Of a DNA stretch of 64,000 bases, positions 52,271-61,701 are shown in pieces. Origin of the DNA: Eubacterium plexicaudatum ASF492 (GTDB lineage Bacteria > Bacillota > Clostridia > Lachnospirales > Lachnospiraceae); contig NZ_AQFT02000001.1 in NCBI RefSeq assembly GCF_000364225.2, forward strand, positions 2,809,501 to 2,873,500. The letters run 5' to 3'. The position numbers and the translations under genes are program-made. Numbering within the stretch: position 1 is the stretch's first letter; every line of letters begins with the position of its first letter. The notes beneath the pieces were generated by a model. The model was not told the DNA's origin. It did not search any database and was given only the letters and a program-made list of their open reading frames with translations.

Positions 52271-53563
52271 TCAGATCGACGCAGCGGCTTCCAATGCCTG
52301 TGCCAGATCCGCAATCAGATCTTCTTTGTCTTCCAGTCCGCACGACATCCGTACCAGACCTGCCGGTATACCGGCCTGTGCCAGCTGTTCGTCGTTCATC
52401 TGGCGATGCGTGGACGTAGCCGGATTCAGGCAGCACGTTCTGGCATCTGCAACATGTGTCTCAATCGCTGCCAGCTTCAAATGCTTCATAAACGTTTCTG
52501 CCGCCTGTCTGCCGCCCTTTAATTCAAACGATACGACGCCGCATCCGCCGTTTGGCAGATACTTCTTTGCCAGTTCATAATATTTATCTCCTTCCAGACC
52601 CGAATAATTTACATTGACAACCTGTGGATGCTGCTGTAAAAATTCTGCCACGGCCTGTCCGTTTTCCACATGGCGCGGCATACGTACATGCAAAGACTCC
52701 AGACCCAGATTCAGATAAAACGCATGCTGCGGCGACTGGATACAGCCAAGATCACGCATCAGCTGTGCGGTACATTTGGTAATAAACGCACCTTCTTTGC
52801 CGAATTTTTCCGCATACGTAATGCCGTGGTAGGATTCATCCGGCGTACACAGGCCCGGATACTTGTCTGCATAAGCCATCCAGTCAAATTTTCCGGAATC
52901 CACAATCGCTCCGCCGACTGCTGCTCCATGACCATCCATATATTTCGTCGTCGAATGTGTGACGATATCGGCTCCCCATGTAATCGGCCTGCAGTTTACC
53001 GGTGTTGGGAACGTATTGTCCACAATCAGCGGCACCCCATGTGCATGAGCCGCTTTTGCAAATTTCTCAATATCCAGAACCGTCAGCGCAGGATTGGCGA
53101 TCGTCTCTCCGAACACCGCTCTCGTATTTTCTTTAAACGCTGCATGCAGCTCTTCCTCACTGCAATCCGGAGATACAAATGTCACCTCAATGCCCATCTT
53201 CGCCATTGTAACCGATATCAGATTAAACGTACCGCCGTAGATCGAAGACGAAGACACAATATGACTGCCGCATTCACAAATATTAAACAGTGCAAAAAAG
53301 TTTGCCGCCTGCCCGGATGAAGTCAGCATTGCCGCAGTTCCTCCTTCCAGTGCGGCAATTTTTGCCGCTACAAAGTCATTCGTCGGGTTTTGCAGACGGG
53401 TATAAAAATAACCGGAAGCTTCCAGATCAAACAGCTTTCCCATATCCTCACTCGTATCGTATTTAAATGTCGTAGACTGTACAATCGGTATCTGCCGCGG
53501 TTCTCCGTTGCCTGGTGTATAACCTGCCTGTACACATTTGGTATTGATTTTATATTCGCTCAT
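52271..53563 (-). CDS. metY: O-acetylhomoserine sulfhydrylase/aminocarboxypropyltransferase
   Basis: PLP enzyme that makes homocysteine from O-acetylhomoserine and sulfide (or methionine from methanethiol). Seen: 430 residues; NTKCVQAGYTPGNGEPRQIP start, SGYFYTRLQNPTNDFVAAKI, ALEGGTAAMLTSSGQAANFF, PLIVDNTFPTPVNCRPITWG and the PLP-lysine site VTHSTTKYMDGHGAAVGGAI, then NPATSTHRQMNDEQLAQAGI and SCGLEDKEDLIADL at the end. All catalytic regions are intact and length is typical. Context: 22 bases downstream of citrate synthase in the same direction, so possibly one operon from the marR promoter. Confidence 0.95.
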   Translation of the reverse strand: MSEYKINTKCVQAGYTPGNGEPRQIPIVQSTTFKYDTSEDMGKLFDLEASGYFYTRLQNPTNDFVAAKIAALEGGTAAMLTSSGQAANFFALFNICECGSHIVSSSSIYGGTFNLISVTMAKMGIEVTFVSPDCSEEELHAAFKENTRAVFGETIANPALTVLDIEKFAKAAHAHGVPLIVDNTFPTPVNCRPITWGADIVTHSTTKYMDGHGAAVGGAIVDSGKFDWMAYADKYPGLCTPDESYHGITYAEKFGKEGAFITKCTAQLMRDLGCIQSPQHAFYLNLGLESLHVRMPRHVENGQAVAEFLQQHPQVVNVNYSGLEGDKYYELAKKYLPNGGCGVVSFELKGGRQAAETFMKHLKLAAIETHVADARTCCLNPATSTHRQMNDEQLAQAGIPAGLVRMSCGLEDKEDLIADLAQALEAAASI

Positions 53564-53585
53564 TGTGAACTCCTTCCCATTTATT

Positions 53586-54902
53586 TTACTGTCTTTTTTC
53601 CATCACGCTCATATAAGCCGGACGAATAATCTTGTCCGTACAGATCAGCTCTTCCATACGGTGCGCACTCCAGCCGACAATACGTGCCACCGCAAACATT
53701 GCCGTATACAGTTCCTGCGGAATGCCCAGCATTTCGTATACAAAACCACTGTAAAAATCCACATTCGGACTGACTTCTTTATTGCGGTTGCGCTTACTGG
53801 CGATCAATACCGGAGCAATTTCTTCAATGCCCTGATAAAGTATCATATCCTGCTGTCTGCCTTTTGCCTCTGCCAGTTTTTCCACATAACGCTTAAATAC
53901 CCGCTCTCTCGGATCCGACATCGTATATACGGCGTGCCCCATTCCATAAATCAGCTTCTTTCCATCAAAAGCATCTCCGTCTAATATCTTTGAAAGATAA
54001 GCCTCCAGCTCTTCCCTGTCCGCATAGTCTCTGACATGTGCCCGGATATCTTCCATCATTTGCATCACCTTGATATTTGCTCCGCCATGCTTCGGCCCCT
54101 TCAGCGAAGACATCGCCGCCGCAATCGTAGAGTATGTATCCGAACCCGATGATGTTACAACTCTTGTCGTAAATGTGGAATTATTTCCGCCTCCATGCTC
54201 CATATGCAGCAGCAGCGCCGTATCCAGCACTTTAGCTTCTACCGGCAGATACTTCCGATCCGGCCTTAACATCCGTAAAATATTTTCCGCCGTAGACAGC
54301 GACGGATCCGGATTATGAATAATCATACTGGACTGATTTTCATAATAATTGTATGCATTATATCCATATACTGCCAGAATCGGAAACCGGCTGATCAGCT
54401 GGATGCACTGACGCAGGCTGTTCGGTATGCTCGTATCCATCGCATGCTTGTCATAGGAAGCAAGCATCAGAATGCTTCTCGTCATTGTATTCATAATATC
54501 CGCACCTGGCTTTTTCATAATCACGTCTCTCGTAAAATTAGACGGCAGCACACGATATTCTCCAATCATTTCAAAAAACTGCTCATATTCGCTTTCCGAA
54601 GGCATTTCACCCATTAAAAGCAGATAAGCAATTTTTTCAAATCCGAGTTCTTCTTCTGAAAGACTGCGTATCAAATCCTCAACCCGGTATCCACGATACC
54701 ACAATTGCCCGTCACAAGGAATTTTCTGCCCGTTTTGAATTGTTGAAGACACAATCTTCGATACTTTCGTAAGGCCCGTAAGCACACCATTTCCGTTTTC
54801 ATCGCGCAGACCAAGGTTTACTCCATACTCTTCATAAAGCCTTGGAGAAATCGTGTCATTTTTACGGCAGATTTCCTCCTGTCTGTGCATATAATCATTC
54901 AT
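53586..54902 (-). CDS. gltA: Citrate synthase, Clostridial type
   Basis: Condenses acetyl-CoA and oxaloacetate. Seen: 438 residues from ATG 54902; GQKIPCDGQLWYRGYRVEDL early, catalytic-His region LLHMEHGGGNNSTFTTRVVT, SSLKGPKHGGANIKVMQMM with the second His, and the Asp-bearing C-terminal NVDFYSGFVYEMLGIPQELY, followed by RIVGWSAHRMEEL. The sequence type is that of anaerobic Firmicutes. Start chosen at 54902 because it overlaps the marR stop (ATGAATGA arrangement); a start at 54944 would lie deeper inside marR. With nifJ near, it supports glutamate formation in an anaerobe. It is probably translationally coupled to marR. Confidence 0.95.
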   Translation of the reverse strand: MNDYMHRQEEICRKNDTISPRLYEEYGVNLGLRDENGNGVLTGLTKVSKIVSSTIQNGQKIPCDGQLWYRGYRVEDLIRSLSEEELGFEKIAYLLLMGEMPSESEYEQFFEMIGEYRVLPSNFTRDVIMKKPGADIMNTMTRSILMLASYDKHAMDTSIPNSLRQCIQLISRFPILAVYGYNAYNYYENQSSMIIHNPDPSLSTAENILRMLRPDRKYLPVEAKVLDTALLLHMEHGGGNNSTFTTRVVTSSGSDTYSTIAAAMSSLKGPKHGGANIKVMQMMEDIRAHVRDYADREELEAYLSKILDGDAFDGKKLIYGMGHAVYTMSDPRERVFKRYVEKLAEAKGRQQDMILYQGIEEIAPVLIASKRNRNKEVSPNVDFYSGFVYEMLGIPQELYTAMFAVARIVGWSAHRMEELICTDKIIRPAYMSVMEKRQ

Positions 54903-55436
54903 CTGTTCCCTGTTCTTCAATCGCATCTTCCTCCATTCCTTCAAATTCCGTACTCATTACCGTTTCCAGCTGCTTCATCAGCTGCAGCAGATGTATCAGA
55001 TTTTCTCTGCCATAGCTCGTTATTACTTTTCCATAATATTTTTTTAATGCAGCTTCCTCTTCTGCCAGCATTCTGCTGCCTTCCTCCGTAATTGTAACAT
55101 AAGTCCCCTCGCTTCCATCCCCGTCATGCGACCATGACACCAGTCCCGCTCCTGCAGTGCCTTCACCATCCGGGATGTCTGACGGATAGATCGCTGCATC
55201 TGATCTGCAATATCCTTTAAATAAGTTCTGCCCGCATAAATCCGGTCGGTCTGTTCACTTTCTTTAATAATATGCATCGCCAGATATTCCGGTATACTCA
55301 GCTTTTGTAAAAAACTGCGGATTTTGTCATTATTTAACAAATATTTATGATAAGTCAGCTCATGTGACAACCTGCCGATATCCGGTTCTGCAATTTCTGC
55401 TTTTACCATAGTTTCTTCCTGTTCCATAGATTCCAT
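54895..55436 (-). CDS. MarR-family transcriptional regulator (one frame break)
   Basis: About 180 residues. Seen: LSHELTYHKYLLNNDKIRSF, winged HTH with LSIPEYLAMHIIKESEQTDR, TYLKDIADQMQRSIRQTSRM as recognition helix region, then after a break near 55150 the wing SWSHDGDGSEGTYVTITEEG and the dimerising SRMLAEEEAALKKYYGKVI. Start ATG 55436 follows AAGGAGG. The break is a missing base in GGAGCGGG (LQE|AGLVSW). First gene behind the CIRCE-bearing promoter, followed by gltA with a stop-start overlap, so it may regulate the gltA-metY operon. Ligand unknown. Confidence 0.85.
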
Positions 55437-55571
55437 AAGAAAACCTCCTTATAATTGACATGATTACGGTTTCGGATTTCGTTCCTGATTGCGTTTGATA
55501 TTAGAATTTACTGTTTTGCAGATTCGAGAAAATCAAAGAATGTTGGATTTCATTCCGGTGACTATGTATTG

Positions 55572-55598
55572 TTAGCACTCTTTAATTATGAGTGCTAA
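55572..55598. promoter_or_regulatory. CIRCE operator (HrcA binding site)
   Basis: TTAGCACTC (55572-55580), nine bases, GAGTGCTAA (55590-55598): an exact match to the CIRCE consensus used by the heat-shock repressor HrcA. It lies about 25-50 bases downstream of the predicted start of leftward transcription, in the marR 5' leader, where such operators normally act. Confidence 0.9.
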
Positions 55599-55628
55599 TT
55601 TGAGATGAAAAACATTTCTGTTTTCTAA

Positions 55629-55656
55629 ATTATATAGATATTTTTTCAGATGTCAA
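55629..55656 (-). promoter_or_regulatory. Consensus sigma-A promoter for the marR-gltA run
   Basis: On the minus strand TTGACA (55656-55651), 16-base spacer, TATAAT (55634-55629). Both hexamers are perfect. Transcription would start near 55622, leaving a 5' leader of about 185 bases that includes the CIRCE operator. Confidence 0.8.
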
Positions 55657-55740
55657 TAGATTTTATATTTTTTAACAAAATAAGGATATTTCCTGAATCC
55701 CATATTTTCAAAACGATCTTCAAATTTCGACATATATCTC

Positions 55741-55769
55741 TGGATTTTTAAATAAGACTGTGCTATAAT
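55741..55769 (+). promoter_or_regulatory. Possible extended -10 promoter for the response-regulator operon
   Basis: TGCTATAAT at 55761-55769 is an extended -10 element; the -35 position (55741-55746, TGGATT) is poor. It lies about 75 bases before ATG 55845, and a hairpin follows in the leader. Confidence 0.5.
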
Positions 55770-55791
55770 CATTAAAACCAATAACCACCAT

Positions 55792-55826
55792 ACTGCAAAA
55801 CGTCCGGTATTTCCTCGTTTTGCAGT
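55792..55826 (+). terminator. Terminator-like hairpin in the leader of the response-regulator gene
   Basis: ACTGCAAAACG (55792-55802) and CGTTTTGCAGT (55816-55826) are exact complements with a 13-base loop, followed by ATTTTT. It stands between the candidate promoter and ATG 55845, so it could attenuate transcription of the operon. Confidence 0.6.
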
Positions 55827-55844
55827 ATTTTTGAGGACATTATT

Positions 55845-56576
55845 ATGAAAATCACAATATGCGATGACAGTATGAAGGATTTGATGATACTAGAAAGCCT
55901 GCTTGAAAAATACCAAGAATTAAATCCAAATGCAGACTTTCAGGTGGAAAAATTTTCAAATTCCTCAGAACTCTATAAAAAATACAAAATAAGGAACTGG
56001 CTGACATTTATATTCTGGACATTCTTATGTCACAGACAACCGGCATAGATCTCGGCAATGAAATCCGCAAGATAAACAGTGATAATACGATTATTTACAT
56101 TACCTCATCCGATGATTTTGCTCTGGATGCTTTTCATGTCCATGCCGTAAGATATCTGTTAAAGCCCGTACAGGCAAACCAGTTTTTCGAAGCTTTGGAT
56201 TTTGCCTTTTCTTATGCCGAGCTGAAAAAAGGCCCTATGTATCCGATCAAAACAAAAAGCGGACTGCAGTCCGTATCCTGTTCCAAAATCGAATATGTGG
56301 AAAACGCTTCCAGAATGCTGAACGTGCATATGACGGACGGCAGCGTAATTACAAGTATCTTTATCCGCAAATCATTCGAAGAAGAACTGGGTGAGCTGCT
56401 TCAAAACAAGTGTTTTCTGCAGGTACATAAATCTTTCTGATTAATTTAAATCACGTAAAGAAACTGGATGGCAACAGTATTATTATGAGCAGCGGCGCTA
56501 ATATACCGGTCAGCAAAAAAATACGGCGAACGTAAAAAGACAATATCTTTTATTTGTATCCGGGCAGTACCAGTAG
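55845..56576 (+). CDS. LytTR-family response regulator, AgrA-like (frame breaks)
   Basis: About 244 residues when joined. Seen: receiver start MKITICDDSMKDLMILESLL, phosphoacceptor region DIYILDILMSQTTGIDLGNE (out of frame with the start; break near 55990), DNTIIYITSSDDFALDAFHV, RYLLKPVQANQFFEALDFAF with the conserved Lys, then a LytTR DNA-binding domain PIKTKSGLQSVSCSKIEYVE and CFLQVHKSF, continuing after a break near 56437 as LINLNHVKKLDGNSIIMSSG to a stop at 56574. Known: such regulators pair with Agr-type kinases to answer peptide signals. No agrB/agrD genes are beside it. Confidence 0.85.
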
Positions 56577-56587
56577 GAAGGAACACT

Positions 56588-57877
56588 ATGGACTATTTTA
56601 ACAATATCTCGTACATAATCAGTCATATTTTTTATTGCTTTTTCTGTACCTTTTTATTACACACCGTTATTCCGGATTTGCTACCCGATGCATCTGTATT
56701 GCTTCCTTTCTGATACTGACCGTAACGGATATTATAAAACTAAATATGTTTCCCGATAGCGCTCCATGTTACGTTTTCATGACAATTCTCCAGATTATTG
56801 TCACCCAATCTACCGGTATTTTAATCTCAAAAAAAAGAAATACAAAAGTTCTTTTCATGGATCTGAGCGCTTCCAATTATGTTATTATCGGAAGCGTCGT
56901 TGCATGCATTTTAAACATTTGGACGGACAGGCCGATTCTTGCTCTTATCGGATGTTTTTCCATGCACGCACTTCTTTTATTCATTTTATATGCAACGATC
57001 CATGATATCTGGATTCGTCAGTACGAAAAAGAATATACAAAAGGCTGGTGGAAGCTGTGTCTGATTCCTGTGTTTTTTTTACTGCAGCTTTTCTTTTACC
57101 GCCTTTTTTCCGCGCACCTTATATGAAGAGCCGGAAAATATTCCGGGCATTATGTTTTTTATGATAACGATGATTGTTTCCTATATCGTAGTACTGCAGT
57201 ATGCGGAAAGCGAAACCGCTCAGAAAAATATTTATCTGAAAAACACCTTGTTCGAATCTTATATCAAAGGTTTGGAAAATCAGTATTATCTGGTAGAGCA
57301 ATCCGAACAAAATCTGAAAATCCTGCGTCATGATATGCGTCATTTTTCCGCTATGATCAGCCAACTGCTCGACCAGCATGAATATGAGGAAATCAGAAAA
57401 ACGCTCTGTTATATTGATGATGTTACGGATGAGAACAAAATCGTAAAGTATTGCGGTAATCTGATGGTAAATACCATTATTTCCAATATGATGAAACGTG
57501 CGGACTCCTGTCAGGTACGTGTCAATCTGGATGTTGTCATAAAAAAAGACATTCCTGTCAATACTTACGAATTCACAGCCGTCATTGCAAATCTGTTTGA
57601 AAATGCACTGGACTGTGTGAAAAATTTTACTTTTGAAAAAAGAAAGATAGAAATGATCGTACATTGTTCCGAAACGCAATTATTTATACGCACCAAAAAC
57701 GCCTATGAAAACGACATTCTATTTGACCCGCAGACAAATCTTCCCAAAAGTAAAAAAGGACAAAACCACGGACTCGGTATGCAAAGCGCCCTGGCGTTTT
57801 CTGACAAAATCAATGGTTCTATTGACTGTTTCTGCGACCATGGTCTGTTCCATCTGATATTATTTGCAAAATTTTAA
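56588..57877 (+). CDS. Agr-type sensor histidine kinase, GHKL family (frame breaks)
   Basis: About 430 residues. N-terminal membrane part of five or six helices from ATG 56588 (MDYFNNISYIISHIFYCFF), continued in another frame as RCICIASFLILTVTDIIKLN to CLIPVFFLLQLFFYRLF; break near 57120; then the kinase core: phospho-His LKILRHDMRHFSAMISQLL, N box ANLFENALDCVKNFTF, G box KKGQNHGLGMQSALAFSDK. This is the AgrC-like arrangement. Ribosome-binding site GGAAGGAA precedes 56588, 11 bases after the regulator stop, so the two genes form one operon. Signal unknown; an autoinducing peptide is expected from the family but no peptide gene is near. Confidence 0.87.
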
Positions 57878-57994
57878 ACCGGCCAAGCAACCCTCCTGTT
57901 AAAAATTGGCAGTAATTTGCGAATTTTTAACTCATTTTTTGTCTTATAATATTGTTATAATAATATTGCAAAGACATCGGTGATGGAGGTTGCT

Positions 57995-59946
57995 ATGTTA
58001 AAAATATTTATTCGTCACACAATTTTTATTATAACATCTGCAATACTGATAATATTTTTATTAATTTTCTGCTAACTCTGCGCACATTAAAAGCGCAGCA
58101 GTTCAATACTTTTTACGCCAAGTCCGAACAAATGATTCATACACTCGAAACCAACCAGGAAGAACTGTCTATTATACAGGAAAACCTGAATGAAGATTAT
58201 CTTACAAGAGCCAGAGCCGCTGCCTATGTCTTTGATACCCAGCAGGACGTAATCAAAAATGTAAAAGAAATGAGCTATCTGGCCAGACTTTTAAATGTAG
58301 ATGAGCTGCATGTAATCGACGAAAACGGTATTATCGTATCTGCCTCCATATCTCGCTATGTGGGATACGATATGTCCGATCACGAACAATCCGCAGCTTT
58401 TTTATCTCTGCTGAACAGCGATGATGAGAATGCTTATCTGATTCAGGAAGCGCAGCCAAATGCCGTAGACAAAATCATTATGAAATATATCGGCGTCTCC
58501 AGAAAAGGACATAAAGGAATTGTCCAGGTAGGTTTTAAGCCGACAAGACAGCTGGAAGCCGAATCCAGAAACACTTACGAATATATTTTTTCCAGATTTC
58601 CCACGGATGAAGATGAAGAACTGTTCGCCGTAGACCGCAGTACGGGAACTGTTTTAGGACATTCTTCGGGCGTCAAACATGAATTCGACGATGATTACTA
58701 CCGGCCACAACAGCTGTTAGACTGTACCAACGGCGCCTATAAAAAGGACCTGAACGGAAAAATGATGTATGTGGCGGTACGGGAATACAATGACATTCTG
58801 ATTTGTTTTGCTCTGCCTTTTAAAGTGTTAGTGAATCAGCTTTTAAAACATGTATTTCAGACCCTGATTTACCTGTTATTTGTGGAAATCATTATTATTC
58901 TGCTGCTGAATTACCTTGTAAAGCAAAAAGTGATAAACGGCATTCATCAGATTATGGAAGACCTCTTTGCCATTACGAACGGTAATCTGGACACAACCGT
59001 AACCGTAGGCGGCAACCGGGAGCTGGAAACGCTCAGCGCCGGTATAAATGCAATGGTTAAAAGCATCATCAGCATTTCCGACCACATTTCCACAATCATT
59101 CAGATCAGCGGTATTCCTCTGGCCGCCTTTGAATACAAACCTGGCAGACAGCATGTATTTGTCACTTCCGGACTGAAAGAACTGCTGGATCTTCCGGACA
59201 GCAAGGCAAAAGAACTTTATCAGAACTCCATGCTGTTTGACCAATATATCGGTACCATCACCGACCGGCCGATAGCCGGCGAAACCGACATTTTTAAAAT
59301 CAGCGATACAAAATATGTACGCATTCACATGTCCGGGACTTCCGGAACCCAGTTAGGCGTAATTACCGATGTCAGCAAAGATGTGCTGGAAAAACGCAGA
59401 ATGTTTTATGAAAATACACATGATGCCCTGACCGGCCTTTATAAATATGCCTTTTTTAAACAGCAGGCGTCTGACATCCTGCACAATATGCCTTCAGGAC
59501 ATATGTGCGCCGTCGTAATGCTTGATCTGGATCATTTTAAATCAATCAACGACACCCATGGCCATGATGCGGGTGACCTTTATCTGAAAAGCTTTGCATC
59601 CGTATTAAAATCCATGCCGACGGAACATTTTATCACTGCCAGACGTTCCGGAGACGAATTTAGCATGTTAATTTATGATTGTGTGGAACACGCGGATATT
59701 ATACGGCATCTGGATGCTTTTTATCAGGCGCTGAAAAACCATCCGGTAACATTATCTGCCGGCAAAACAATCGTGATCAGCGCATCGGCAGGCTTTTCCC
59801 GCACTTTTGATCCGGACTGCTGCATTGATACGCTGCTGAGTCAGGCAGATACTGCGCTTTATCATATAAAAAGAACGACAAAAGGACGGTATTGGGAGTA
59901 TTCATCGGATACTGCCGAATCCGAATGCATCACAAAGATTCCGTAG
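57995..59946 (+). CDS. Membrane-bound diguanylate cyclase (SGDEF; N-terminal frame break)
   Basis: About 650 residues. From ATG 57995 (GGAGG upstream) the first membrane helix FIRHTIFIITSAILIIFLLI runs into a stop; the frame resumes before TLRTLKAQQFNTFYAKSEQM. Then a dCache-like sensor domain (RAAAYVFDTQ to GFKPTRQLEAESRN), second helix TLIYLLFVEIIIILLLNYLV, HAMP-like linker IMEDLFAITNGNLDTTVTVG, a PAS-like region ASGLKELL (around 59150-59370) and GGDEF domain: DALTGLYKYAFF, AVVMLDLDHFKSINDTHGHD and active-site ARRSGDEFSMLIYD. SGDEF instead of GGDEF is allowed in some active enzymes. Makes cyclic di-GMP in response to an external signal. Relation to the kinase upstream is only positional. 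Confidence 0.9.
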
Positions 59947-59962
59947 CCGGGATTTTAATTTG

Positions 59963-59992
59963 GGTCGGGAATCCAAAAACAGGTTCCCGGCC
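59963..59992 (+). terminator. Rho-independent terminator after the diguanylate cyclase gene
   Basis: GGTCGGGAA (59963-59971) pairs with TTCCCGGCC (59984-59992), one G-U, 12-base loop, followed by TTATTTTTTG. Ideal distance after the stop at 59946. Confidence 0.85.
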
Positions 59993-60664
59993 TTATTTTT
60001 TGTCTATAGACTGTAAATTTAACTGTATATTGTTGGAAATTGGCTATACTGTTCATTTATTTTTGCCCTTTCTCCTACAATTGCTTCATAGAATCTAAAA
60101 CAATATTCTGTTTATATATTTTCTGTATTCCATCAGAAGTATAAATATCGTATACCGAGATTCCATAGCACTCGGATGACGCAGACCGTTCATTTCCGGA
60201 TGACCTGCTCCCATGGTCTGCGAACCTGCCAGAATGTTGTCGGAAAACCAATAAATATGAAGTGAAATAAAGACTGGAGCAAATCTGTTATCATCATACT
60301 GGTTTGCTCCGGTATTGAATAGGTACCTACTATTTAGCGTTTACGTTGAAAACGTATTTAAAGATAAAAAGTAGGTGTGTAAAATGATCTGTGAGGCTTT
60401 ACACAGTTTGCTTTACACACCCTTTGACTATTTAAATTATATAATAACTCAACCTTCTTCCAGTACATTTTTTACAGAATTTACATATCTATCATATAGC
60501 ATTATACATTTGGGACTTTCCCACCTTTTTACAGACAAATCTTTAGTATCAGAATTTTAATATACTTTCTTCCGCTCCATTTCGCCTTATACTTTAACTG
60601 CTCTGACAGCTCATGTTTGCAACATTCTCATGCGGACACACATCTTCAAATGCCTCCTAAAAGT
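59993..60664. other. Intergenic stretch with hairpins and a possible worn coding fragment
   Basis: About 670 bases. On the minus strand at about 60098-60290 two frames are open over the same sequence (fragments DNILAGSQTMGAGHPEMNGL and YGISVYDIYTSDGIQKIYKQ), which looks like the end of a degraded gene with a frame change; I cannot assign it. At 60273-60310 there is a GGAGCAAAT...GTTTGCTCC hairpin, and at 60374-60421 a nested hairpin. Otherwise nothing recognised. Confidence 0.45.
60374..60421. repeat. Nested inverted repeat
   Basis: Outer arms GGTGTGTAAA (60374-60383) and TTTACACACC (60412-60421) are exact complements; inside, CTGTG (60389-60393) and CACAG (60402-60406) form a second stem. 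No T tract follows. It resembles other GTGTAAAG/CTTTACAC hairpins in the window. Confidence 0.6.
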
Positions 60665-60817
60665 CTATTCCCATTCTACGGAAAAGTCTATTGTTTGAAC
60701 ATCTTTATGCTTTACTGCCAATCTTACACTTTCTGCAGTGAAATCAGCCATGTTCATTTCCGTCCGCCCGGTTCCAATATGATATTCTTTTTTTAATTTT
60801 CCTTGTTGTATAATCAT
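60665..60817 (-). CDS. Small protein at the edge of the RiPP cluster
   Basis: 50 residues from ATG 60817, preceded by AAAGGAGG ten bases upstream. Sequence starts MIIQQGKLKKEYHIGTGRTE and ends TIDFSVEWE. A longer frame upstream to 60922 lacks a ribosome-binding site. No family recognised, no membrane segment. Same strand as the precursor and exporter genes and about 170 bases after the small membrane protein, so it may be the last gene of the cluster (immunity or accessory) or unrelated. Confidence 0.5.
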   Translation of the reverse strand: MIIQQGKLKKEYHIGTGRTEMNMADFTAESVRLAVKHKDVQTIDFSVEWE

Positions 60818-60986
60818 TGTAAGTTTTCCTCCTTTGGATTGATTATCAACATACAGGTTTTCTAACTTCTTTTTATCTTTATTTATAACTTTTTTAAAGC
60901 ACCATCTGTAAGCGCGGTACATTCAACATTCCAAATGCTATTTTTCGAATTTTCATGTCTCTCTACATATATTCCTGGCGAACCTG

Positions 60987-61285
60987 TCAGTTCATAAAAA
61001 AATCATATTTTTCGCTTAACGCAAACACTCCGCTAATGAGCACACCTATAACAAAAAAAGGAACTGCGATACACATAACCACCATTTTTTATTTGTTTTC
61101 TTTATTGTTAAAGATTCCATAGATAAATCATCTCTTGCAGCAGCCATCTTTTTCTTATATTTATAATCAAACAGTTTGATTATAAGTAATATCAATAACA
61201 CACATATGCTTAAGACAGCTATTTTTATTCCCATACCGATCAGCCCCCATTGATAAAGCCATGTAGTATTTAATCCAAATATCAT
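60987..61285 (-). CDS. Small two-helix membrane protein (candidate immunity/accessory; C-terminal frame break)
   Basis: About 99 residues from ATG 61285, which has GAAGGAG at good spacing. Seen: first helix GIKIAVLSICVLLILLIIKL, a basic cytosolic part DYKYKKKMAAARDDLSMES, then KKWWLCVSQFLFL and, after one T missing in a T run near 61043, FVIGVLISGVFALSEKYDFF as second helix. No known family. Directly downstream of three precursor peptide genes and the exporter, it is in the position where small membrane immunity proteins of peptide clusters sit. That role is inference. Confidence 0.6.
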
Positions 61286-61358
61286 ATTCACTCCTTCTTT
61301 CTTAAAGTTCCGGAGCCTTCTTTTATTAAGAGCTCCGGAACTATTCAATTTTACTCTG

Positions 61359-61490
61359 TTAAGATGCGCATAAAATGCCACATACTCCGCCTACACAAAT
61401 ACCTCCACATGCAATTCCAATTCCAATTCTTGGTCCCGTAGCTTCCTCTTCTGCATAAATGTTAGGGTTTAAAATTTCAATTGCTTCCAT
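61359..61490 (-). CDS. Cys-rich RiPP precursor peptide 3
   Basis: 43 residues from ATG 61490 with AAAGGAG upstream. Leader-like part MEAIEILNPNIYAEEEATG is acidic; the core-like part GIACGGICVGGVCGILCAS has four cysteines spaced C-x3-C-x4-C-x3-C among glycines. CGILCAS at the end is identical to the core motif of the two other peptides, so this gene belongs to the same family though its core is rearranged. Expected to be matured by the radical SAM enzyme upstream and exported by the ABC protein. Ends right after CAS without the last Cys of its sisters. Confidence 0.75.
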   Translation of the reverse strand: MEAIEILNPNIYAEEEATGPRIGIGIACGGICVGGVCGILCAS

Positions 61491-61513
61491 ATTTTCTCTT
61501 CTCCTTTTTTCAA

Positions 61514-61612
61514 CTAACAAAAAACACCGGATGCACATAAGATTCCACACAAAAAACCGTATGGTGTCGGTACATCTGTAACTGACTGTTCATTTACTCT
61601 GATTTCTTCCAT
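61514..61612 (-). CDS. Cys-rich RiPP precursor peptide 2
   Basis: 32 residues from ATG 61612, with AAAGGAG upstream. Leader MEEIRVNEQSVTDVPT, core PYGFLCGILCASGVFC with three cysteines (C-x3-C-x5-C). Core DNA at 61526-61573 is identical over 48 bases to that of peptide 1. No double-Gly cleavage site is present and the exporter lacks a visible C39 peptidase domain, so leader removal must use another protease. Very short leader compared with most RiPPs. Confidence 0.78.
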   Translation of the reverse strand: MEEIRVNEQSVTDVPTPYGFLCGILCASGVFC

Positions 61613-61701
61613 GTTTCCTTTTCTCCTTTCTTTTTAGGTTACTAACAAAGTATACCGGATGCACATAAGATTCCACACAAAAAACCGTATGGTGTCGGTA
61701 C
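61526..61701. repeat. Two identical 48-bp copies of the core-coding segment
   Basis: 61526-61573 and 61654-61701 are identical over 48 bases, including a six-A run; they encode the VPTPYGFLCGILCASG stretch of peptides 2 and 1. The flanking leader codons differ strongly. This indicates recent duplication or gene conversion of the core. Confidence 0.9.

Noticed and set aside
57878..57994. Cyclic-di-GMP riboswitch before the diguanylate cyclase gene
   Set aside because: I could not find the conserved core elements of a GEMM riboswitch in this short leader.
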